Below are positions 43,920-49,581 of a stretch of DNA of 49,581 nt, in pieces (within the stretch, counting starts at the first letter, position 1; each line of letters begins with the position of its first letter). This DNA comes from an uncultured Lachnospiraceae bacterium. GTDB lineage: Bacteria > Bacillota > Clostridia > Lachnospirales > Lachnospiraceae. The notes beneath the pieces are model-generated. The model was not told where the DNA came from. It worked only from the letters and a program-made list of their open reading frames with translations, and made no database searches. The position numbers were made by a program, and so were the translations under genes. Location: contig CACXEU010000040.1 in NCBI GenBank assembly GCA_902766735.1, positions 1-49,581 of the forward strand. The letters are read 5' to 3'.

Positions 43920-43945
43920 AAGGGAGCACCCTGCGGTACTCCCTT
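43920..43945 (-). terminator. Terminator of iorAB
   Basis: Eleven-base arms AAGGGAGCACC and GGTACTCCCTT (one mismatch), followed by TTTT on the minus strand. Confidence 0.75.
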
Positions 43946-43950
43946 CTTAC

Positions 43951-44526
43951 TTATCCGATTTCGTAGCCCTTTTCAAAAGCAGCCACATTAATATCAATTG
44001 TTTTTGGTGGAACAGTCTTTTTAATCACTTCAATCCACATATCTTTTTCAAAATCCATATGCTTTGCAGCAACGCCAAGAATAATTACATTGAATACTCT
44101 GGAATTTCCCATTTCCAATGCTTCTGCCATGGCATCTACTGCAATGACCTTATGATCCTTCTTCAAATCTTCAATAATGTTTTCCGGATACTGTGCTGCC
44201 CCGGTAACAACCGGCATCGGGTCAATTCTCTGATCATTGACAATGATAACACCGTCTTTTTTCAGGAAGTGTGCATAACGAAGTGCTTCCAAACGTTCAA
44301 AGGAAATCAGTACATCTGCCTGTCCTTCTTCCACGATTGGTTCTGCCACTTCATCACCATAACGTACATAAGTAACTACACTACCACCACGTTGCGCCAT
44401 TCCGTGAACCTCTGAAAGTTTCACATCATACCCTGCCGCAACAGTCATTCCACCTAAGATTCTACTGGTAAGTAAGGTTCCCTGACCTCCTACACCAACA
44501 ATCATAATGTTCTTTGTTTCTGCCAT
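43951..44526 (-). CDS. iorB: Indolepyruvate ferredoxin oxidoreductase, beta subunit
   Basis: A 191-residue gamma-type subunit of the two-subunit 2-oxoacid oxidoreductase. The N terminus IMIVGVGGQGTLLTSRILG binds CoA or phosphate; EVHGMAQRGGSVVTYVRYG is typical. With IorA it oxidises aryl 2-oxoacids to aryl-CoA esters, passing electrons to ferredoxin. It lies two bases after iorA. Distinction from pyruvate or ketoisovalerate enzymes rests on the two-subunit arrangement. Confidence 0.94.
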   Translation of the reverse strand: MAETKNIMIVGVGGQGTLLTSRILGGMTVAAGYDVKLSEVHGMAQRGGSVVTYVRYGDEVAEPIVEEGQADVLISFERLEALRYAHFLKKDGVIIVNDQRIDPMPVVTGAAQYPENIIEDLKKDHKVIAVDAMAEALEMGNSRVFNVIILGVAAKHMDFEKDMWIEVIKKTVPPKTIDINVAAFEKGYEIG

Positions 44527-44528
44527 CC

Positions 44529-46286
44529 TTACTCACCTCTCTTCTTTAATCCAATTGCATCAAATGGACAGTTGCTCATGCAAAGTCCACAACCGTTACA
44601 TAATGTCTGGTCGATGGCAATGGTTCCATCTTCTTTCTTTGTGATTGCAGGACATCCTGCCTTCAAGCACATACCACACTTCTTACATTTTTCAGGAATT
44701 TCAAAGCATTTTCCTGCAGGAGTGTAGCTCTTTAATAACGCACAAGGTGACTGCGCAATGATGACGGAAACTTCATCTTTAGCAACCTCAGTCTTAACAA
44801 TTTCTTCAAATTTCTTAATGTCAAATGGGTCTGCCACTGTTACGTTCTTAACTCCAAGTGCCTTACACAGTTCATCCAACAATACAACATTAGCTTCTTC
44901 TCCGGAAAGAGTCTTTCCTGTAGCCGGATGATCCTGATGACCGGTCATACCTGTTGTAGAATTGTCTAAGATGATTACAGTTCCTGTTGCCTTATTGTAA
45001 ACCATGTTCATCAATGAGTTCACACCGGTATGAAGGAATGTGGAATCACCGATTACAGCAACCCAATTCTTAACATATTCTTTTCCTTTTGCCTTTTCCA
45101 TTCCGTGCAATGTGGAAATGGAAGATCCCATACATACTGTTGTATCTACAACTCCTAATGGATTTACAGCACCAAGAGTGTAACATCCAATATCTCCGGC
45201 TGCATGAATCTTTAATTTCTTCAATACAGAATAAGTTGCTCTATGCGGGCATCCCGGGCAAAGAATTGGTGGTCTTGCAGGTGCTTCTGCAGGCTGAGCC
45301 ACTTCAACCTTTTCTCCCAGAACTTTTTCACGAAGCATGTTTGCACTGTATTCACCCTGTACTGTGAAGATGTTCTTACCATCACATTCAATGCCCATAG
45401 CGCGAACCTGTTCTTCAATTACCGGTTCCAATTCTTCCACGATAATGAGACGGTCAACCTTTTCAGCAAATTCCTTAATTAAGCTCTTTGGCAATGGATG
45501 AACCAATCCTAACTTCAGTACAGATGCTTCCGGAAGAACTTCCTTTACGTACTGATATGGAATACCACTGGTAATTACACCAATCTTGGTATCCTTATAT
45601 TCTACTTTATTAATGTCCAAAGTACATGCATCTTCTGCCATCTGCTTCAGTCTCTGTTCTACGAAGACATGACGTTTAATGGCATTTCCCGGCATCATGA
45701 CATTTTTTGCAATATTTCTCTCATATACTTTATCTGCTGGTTCCACACGATCTTCTAAGTTTACAAGTCCCTGAGAATGTGCAAGTCTTGTTGTGGTTCT
45801 TAAAATAACCGGTGTATCGTATTTTTCAGATAATTCATAAGCCTTCTTTGTAAATACTCTGGCTTCTTCACTGTCAGATGGTTCCACAACCGGTACCATA
45901 GCAGCACGACCAATCATTCTGGTATCCTGCTCATTCTGTGAGCTGTAGATTCCCGGATCGTCAGCTACAACTAATACCATACCACCATTGACACCAATAT
46001 ATCCCATAGTGAATAACGGATCTGCTGCAACGTTCAAACCAACCATCTTCATCATGGTCATAGAACGTACTCCGGAAAGAGATGCACCGATAGCAACTTC
46101 TGTTGCAACCTTTTCATTCGGTGCCCACTCAGAATACACTCCCTCATATTTTACTAAATTCTCACTAACTTCTGTACTTGGAGTACCCGGATAAGCTGAA
46201 GATACTTTTACTCCTGCTTCCCATGCGCCACGGGCAATTGCTTCATTTCCAAGCATAATCTTTTTGTTTTCCAATATTTTTTCCAT
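44529..46286 (-). CDS. iorA: Indolepyruvate ferredoxin oxidoreductase, alpha subunit
   Basis: A 585-residue subunit. Residues 1-~350 are the pyrimidine-binding and transketolase-like half (LGNEAIARGAWEAGV, AYPGTPSTEV). The thiamine-diphosphate domain follows (CPGCPHRATYSVLKKL, HAAGDIGCYTLGAV, VIGDSTFLHTGVNSL). Two 4Fe-4S motifs end the protein (CKKCGMCLKAGCP and CNGCGLCMSNCPFD). It degrades aromatic amino acids via their 2-oxoacids. The aminotransferase at 26390 could supply that substrate, but this is an inference. It is operonic with iorB. Confidence 0.96.
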   Translation of the reverse strand: MEKILENKKIMLGNEAIARGAWEAGVKVSSAYPGTPSTEVSENLVKYEGVYSEWAPNEKVATEVAIGASLSGVRSMTMMKMVGLNVAADPLFTMGYIGVNGGMVLVVADDPGIYSSQNEQDTRMIGRAAMVPVVEPSDSEEARVFTKKAYELSEKYDTPVILRTTTRLAHSQGLVNLEDRVEPADKVYERNIAKNVMMPGNAIKRHVFVEQRLKQMAEDACTLDINKVEYKDTKIGVITSGIPYQYVKEVLPEASVLKLGLVHPLPKSLIKEFAEKVDRLIIVEELEPVIEEQVRAMGIECDGKNIFTVQGEYSANMLREKVLGEKVEVAQPAEAPARPPILCPGCPHRATYSVLKKLKIHAAGDIGCYTLGAVNPLGVVDTTVCMGSSISTLHGMEKAKGKEYVKNWVAVIGDSTFLHTGVNSLMNMVYNKATGTVIILDNSTTGMTGHQDHPATGKTLSGEEANVVLLDELCKALGVKNVTVADPFDIKKFEEIVKTEVAKDEVSVIIAQSPCALLKSYTPAGKCFEIPEKCKKCGMCLKAGCPAITKKEDGTIAIDQTLCNGCGLCMSNCPFDAIGLKKRGE

Positions 46287-46318
46287 CCTTTCTTTTTTAT
46301 AGAAATATTCTTTTGTCT

Positions 46319-46951
46319 TTATTCAACGGTAATGAAATACCAGTACTTTCCAATTTTTCCTGCTACACAGGTCATAACATCCTGTGTCACGGATTCTTCT
46401 CCCACCGAAACAGTCGCTGCCATTGCCACACTCTTGATTTCTGAAACGCGAAAATCAACTCCTAAGTCTTCAAATTCCTGATTCAGTCCGTCTACGGTCG
46501 TAGAACTTGGTTCCCCAACGTCTCCCACAGATACCTTATAGGACATTCCTTCCGCTTTCATTTCTTTCAGCTGACTAAGGACATCTTTTAATTCTCCCCT
46601 GACCGCTTTCATGGATTTATATTCCAACAAGTCGCTTGGGAAGGTACTCATCATCTCGTCAATATCTCCATTCATGAACCCTTTACAAACCGGCTTGATT
46701 GCCGCCTGTGGAGATTTACATTTTGATTCCTTGGATGGATGTGCCGCCTTCGTCGGTGCCTCTGTCGTAGTCTCTTCCACGGTAGTCGTTTCCACCTCTG
46801 TGGTAGTTTCTTCTATTGTAGTTTCAACCACTGTGGTAGCTTCCATCTCCGTAGTGACCTCTGTCTGCTTTTCTTTCTTTTCAGAAGAAGCACAGCCTGC
46901 AAGGGAAATCATTAATGTCCCTGCCATCAATACTGCCAATCCTTTTTTCAT
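46319..46951 (-). CDS. Lipoprotein with Thr/Glu-rich linker
   Basis: A 210-residue predicted lipoprotein. The lipobox is ISLAGC (Cys20). A long low-complexity linker of Thr, Glu and Val follows (about 30-70). The C-terminal ~135 residues are globular (KPVCKGFMNGDIDEMMSTF ... GKYWYFITVE), a DUF4878-like or small NTF2-like pattern, though I am not sure of the family. It is a surface protein of unknown function, 32 bp before iorA on the same strand. Confidence 0.8.
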   Translation of the reverse strand: MKKGLAVLMAGTLMISLAGCASSEKKEKQTEVTTEMEATTVVETTIEETTTEVETTTVEETTTEAPTKAAHPSKESKCKSPQAAIKPVCKGFMNGDIDEMMSTFPSDLLEYKSMKAVRGELKDVLSQLKEMKAEGMSYKVSVGDVGEPSSTTVDGLNQEFEDLGVDFRVSEIKSVAMAATVSVGEESVTQDVMTCVAGKIGKYWYFITVE

Positions 46952-47074
46952 TATTTCCTCCTTCTAAACATACGCCTTAGTATCATACCACTTTTTTGTT
47001 TTTTTGAAAACAATCAGTTGCTGTGGGATTGTCGCAACATTTTCACTCGACTGCCTCCCCCCTGGAATAAACTT

Positions 47075-47214
47075 TGGAATAAACAATGAGATATCCAGCT
47101 CAAACTTCGTTCTCGCTGGATGACATTCGTCAAATAAACAGAAAAAGACACAGCCCTTCGTGCAAGCACGAGGGCTGTGTCTTTTTCTGTTTATTTATCT
47201 CATTGTTTATTCCA
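47075..47214. repeat. Nested inverted-repeat element X2
   Basis: The outer arms are 19 bp (TGGAATAAACAATGAGATA, 47075-47093, and its complement, 47196-47214). The inner stem is about 33 bp with one bulged T and an AA loop (47132-47196). Between left outer and inner arms is a segment with CAGCTC, TTCTCGCTG and CATTCG, also present in the same order in X1 at 20897-20940. The right outer arm includes the stop codon of the symporter gene. X1 and X2 share this plan but not their inner stem sequences. I know no named family. Confidence 0.8.
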
Positions 47215-48811
47215 AGTATTCGCCGGCTGTGGTGTCAACGTGTTTGTTGTAGCAGCTGAAGATTTCGTCTAATTCTTTTTCTTCCTGTTTCTTTGTAAAT
47301 AAGCTGACTACCGGCACGAGGATTAATCCACCGACCATTGCAACTACACCGGAATTGATTGATGACTTAAAGATATAGGAAAGGATTGTTCCCCATCCTG
47401 TTACATCAATTCCTGCTAATGTAATTATCATCTGGAAGATAGCAATTGCACATCCCCAAATAAAACATACAATTGTTGAAACTTTAGTGATTCCTTTCCA
47501 ATACAAACCATAAAGGAATGGTGCAAGGAACGCTCCTGCCAAAGCTCCCCAGGAAACACCCATCATCTGTGCGATAAATGTCACTGTTGGATATGCATCC
47601 TTAACGATGGCAATGATTGCAGATACCGCAATGAAGAATACGATAAAGATTCTCATAATACTTACCTGCTTCTTTTCTGTAATTTCCTTTTTGCTTAATG
47701 GATTGATTACATCCAATGTAAATGTGGAACTGGATGTTAACACTAATGATGAAAGTGTTGACATGGATGCAGATAACACCAATACGATTACAACTGCGAT
47801 AACTGCTGCAGGAAGTGTTGAAAGCATTGCTGGTACAATGGTATCAAACAATGGTGTTTCTACTGCAACTCCATTCTTAACCTTCAGTACATAAGTAATC
47901 TTATCCTCATATAATCTTCCGAATCCACCGAGGAAGTAGCATCCACCAGCTACAACGATTGCGAAGATTGTGGAAATAACAGTTCCTTTATGAATATCAT
48001 GTTCGCTCTTGATTGCATAGAATTTTCCCACCATCTGTGGAAGTCCCCAGGTACCAAGAGATGTTAAAATTACTACGAACAGCAATGCCAATGGATCCGG
48101 TCCGAAGAAGGATGAATACGCTCCGTTCCAACCTGCGTCACCGCTGATTACTGAAAGTCCCTTCATGGATTCTACCAATCCACCATTGTCCTGAATTACA
48201 GAATAGATTACTGCTGCAATACCAAAGAGCATAATTACCCCCTGGATAAAGTCATTGATGGCAGTGGCCATATATCCACCAACAATTACGTATACCCCTG
48301 TAAGCACTGCCATTACGATGATGATTACCCAGTAAGGAATGTCAAATGCCATTCCGAAAAGGCTGGATAACCCATTGTAAAGAGATGCTGTATATGGGAT
48401 CAAAAAGATGAATACGATGACTGATGCAGCCACCTTTAATGGTGTGGACTGAAATCTTTTTCCAAAGAAATCAGGCATTGTCTTTGCATCCAAATGCTGT
48501 GTCATAACCCTAGTTCTTCTTCCTAAGATGTTCCATGCCAGAAGGGATCCGATAAAGGCATTTCCCAACCCTGCCCAAGTGGCAGACATACCAAAGTTCC
48601 ATCCGAACTGTCCTGCGTAACCCACAAAGATTACCGCTGAGAAGTAGGATGTTCCGAATGCAAAGGCAGTCAGCCAAGGTCCTACGGAACGTCCACCTAA
48701 TACGAATCCATTTACATCGGTTGCTTCTTTTCTTGCGCCATAACCAACTAAAATCATGACCGTAAAGAAAATTACTAACATCACTCCACTTAGTATTGCT
48801 GTTGTTGTCAT
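47207..48811 (-). CDS. Sodium:solute symporter (SSS family)
   Basis: A 534-residue transporter with about 13 membrane helices. The family core is SYFSAVIFVGYAGQFGWNFG and GGYMATAINDFIQGVIMLFGI, with a glycine-rich helix GGYMATA. It imports a solute with sodium, as in PutP. Which solute is not shown; proline, pantothenate and sugar acids are candidates. The start follows GGAGG; five upstream codons are excluded. Its last codons and stop lie inside the right arm of X2. It has its own promoter with a symmetric operator upstream. Confidence 0.93.
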   Translation of the reverse strand: MTTTAILSGVMLVIFFTVMILVGYGARKEATDVNGFVLGGRSVGPWLTAFAFGTSYFSAVIFVGYAGQFGWNFGMSATWAGLGNAFIGSLLAWNILGRRTRVMTQHLDAKTMPDFFGKRFQSTPLKVAASVIVFIFLIPYTASLYNGLSSLFGMAFDIPYWVIIIVMAVLTGVYVIVGGYMATAINDFIQGVIMLFGIAAVIYSVIQDNGGLVESMKGLSVISGDAGWNGAYSSFFGPDPLALLFVVILTSLGTWGLPQMVGKFYAIKSEHDIHKGTVISTIFAIVVAGGCYFLGGFGRLYEDKITYVLKVKNGVAVETPLFDTIVPAMLSTLPAAVIAVVIVLVLSASMSTLSSLVLTSSSTFTLDVINPLSKKEITEKKQVSIMRIFIVFFIAVSAIIAIVKDAYPTVTFIAQMMGVSWGALAGAFLAPFLYGLYWKGITKVSTIVCFIWGCAIAIFQMIITLAGIDVTGWGTILSYIFKSSINSGVVAMVGGLILVPVVSLFTKKQEEKELDEIFSCYNKHVDTTAGEYLE

Positions 48812-48863
48812 TTTAATTTCCTCCATTTTTACCAGATTTACATGAGAACTCTGGCTTTATTAT

Positions 48864-48897
48864 TTAAAGTGTTGTGCTTTAAACCGTTACACTTTAA
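48864..48897. promoter_or_regulatory. Palindromic operator upstream of the symporter
   Basis: TTAAAGTGT (48864-48872), 16 bases, ACACTTTAA (48889-48897), perfect nine-base inverted repeat with a further GCTTTAAAC inside. It lies just downstream of the symporter promoter, where a bound repressor would block the transcript. Confidence 0.6.
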
Positions 48898-48909
48898 CGC
48901 GATAAAGTC

Positions 48910-48938
48910 ATTATATAAAGAAAAAGAGCCTCTGTCAA
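48910..48938 (-). promoter_or_regulatory. Consensus SigA promoter of the symporter gene
   Basis: On the minus strand TTGACA (48933-48938), a 17-bp spacer and TATAAT (48910-48915), both perfect matches to consensus. The -35 box lies in the loop of the rpiB terminator. Confidence 0.8.
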
Positions 48939-48943
48939 GGCTC
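48921..48943 (-). terminator. Terminator of rpiB
   Basis: GAGCC (48926-48930) and GGCTC (48939-48943) with an eight-base loop and a run of five Ts on the minus strand. Confidence 0.7.
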
Positions 48944-48966
48944 ACTTTCTTTATTATATGTTTTAA

Positions 48967-49431
48967 TTACTTACAATATTTTGCTTCAATATCGGCAATC
49001 ATATCCACGCGGGTTTTATGTCTGCCACCTTCGAACTCTGCACCAAAGAATTCATCCAGAATCATTTTTGCTAATTCCGTACCAACAACTCTGGCACCAA
49101 AGGCAATAATATTAGCATCATTATGCTGTTTCGTAAGTCTTGCAGAATATGGTTCACTACATACTGCTGCTCGAACCCCCGGAACCTTATTCGCTGACAA
49201 GGAAATTCCAATTCCTGTCCCACAAATCAATACGCCATAGTCCACTTCCTTGGAAGCTACTGCTTCACCGACTTCCTGCCCCTTCTGTGGATAATCACAT
49301 TTAATGATTTCTCCGTTTTCATCATAGTTTGTTCCGTAGTCTACACACTCATATCCCTTTTCTGTCATATATGCAACCAATTCATTCTTTAAATCAATTG
49401 CAGCGTGATCGCAACCAAAACCTACTCTCAT
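48967..49431 (-). CDS. rpiB: Ribose-5-phosphate isomerase B
   Basis: A 154-residue isomerase that interconverts ribose 5-phosphate and ribulose 5-phosphate (or an RpiB-type allose/galactose 6-phosphate isomerase). The start MRVGFGCDHAAIDLK and LICGTGIGISLSANK with the catalytic Cys70 are typical, as is HNDANIIAFGAR. AGAGGA sets the start; five upstream codons are excluded. It is separated from the symporter by a terminator. Confidence 0.94.
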   Translation of the reverse strand: MRVGFGCDHAAIDLKNELVAYMTEKGYECVDYGTNYDENGEIIKCDYPQKGQEVGEAVASKEVDYGVLICGTGIGISLSANKVPGVRAAVCSEPYSARLTKQHNDANIIAFGARVVGTELAKMILDEFFGAEFEGGRHKTRVDMIADIEAKYCK

Positions 49432-49461
49432 AATATTCCTCTTCATCCTTTTTCATAATTT

Positions 49462-49491
49462 AAAAAAGATGCAGTCTTCAAACTACATCTT
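49462..49491 (-). terminator. Terminator after tRNA-Leu
   Basis: Ten-base arms (AAGATGCAGT and ACTACATCTT, one mismatch) with a T run on the minus strand, just after the tRNA. Confidence 0.75.
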
Positions 49492-49496
49492 CTTAA

Positions 49497-49580
49497 TGCC
49501 GGCGACCGGAATCGAACCGGTACTGTATTGCTACAACAGGATTTTAAGTCCTGCGCGTCTGCCAGTTCCGCCACGCCGGC
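49497..49580 (-). tRNA. tRNA-Leu (anticodon UAA)
   Basis: Acceptor GCCGGCG/CGCCGGC, anticodon loop CTTAAAA (anticodon TAA), a long variable arm as in leucine tRNAs, T-arm CCGGTTCGATTCCGG, and A as discriminator. It is complete within the window; CCA is not encoded. Confidence 0.95.
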
Positions 49581-49581
49581 A

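Overview
The window is a low-GC Firmicutes chromosome segment, most likely from a gut Lachnospiraceae (Coprococcus/Roseburia/Butyrivibrio-like). The reasons are: strong AGGAGG ribosome binding sites throughout, a cotJABC spore-coat operon, a pyruvate formate-lyase locus, indolepyruvate ferredoxin oxidoreductase (iorAB), a PPi-type phosphofructokinase, many secreted BspA-like proteins, and a type II-A CRISPR locus. The genus is an inference.

Layout. 1-7376: complete type II-A CRISPR-Cas locus. A 16-repeat array (perhaps continuing past base 1) is followed by csn2, cas2, cas1 and cas9, all transcribed leftward, with a divergent tracrRNA beyond cas9. 7567-9222: two small membrane-anchored proteins, then an array of six hairpin units at a 63-bp period. 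9223-11865: PPi-type phosphofructokinase and the divergent cotJABC operon. 11884-14254: a mosaic region holding a truncated second cas1, four copies of a 36-bp element in two orientations, two membrane-protein genes and a second 63-bp-period hairpin array. 14357-17354: tRNA-Gln and a DUF815 ATPase / HPr-kinase-like / PqqD / S26-peptidase operon. 17362-20694: three secreted lysine-rich surface proteins. 20838-24800: a nested inverted-repeat element, then nitroreductase, pyruvate formate-lyase core, its activase and a separately encoded glycyl-radical domain, with a divergent Crp/Fnr regulator (25166-25831).

25850-30644: a leftward run of VanW-family protein, AIR-synthase-related protein, Lrp regulator, aminotransferase and TrmL, plus a 31-residue membrane ORF upstream. 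30725-33265: DnaQ-like exonuclease and endonuclease III, a GH16 glucanase with an operator-rich promoter, and tRNA-Gly. 33346-37671: a potABCD polyamine transporter in which permease PotC and binding protein PotD are one polypeptide, plus an XRE-cupin regulator. 37864-46951: a large BspA-like surface protein, AMP-forming acyl-CoA synthetase, membrane protein, amidohydrolase, iorBA and a lipoprotein. 47075-49580: a second nested inverted-repeat element, a sodium:solute symporter with a well-resolved promoter and operator, RpiB and tRNA-Leu.

Functional themes. Mixed-acid fermentation: PFK and split PFL, probably under the Crp/Fnr protein. Aromatic 2-oxoacid oxidation: iorAB with an acyl-CoA synthetase nearby. 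Polyamine import, sporulation and phage defence. The least-explained material is non-coding or mosaic: two 63-bp hairpin arrays, two related nested cruciforms, and the 36-bp elements around the broken cas1.
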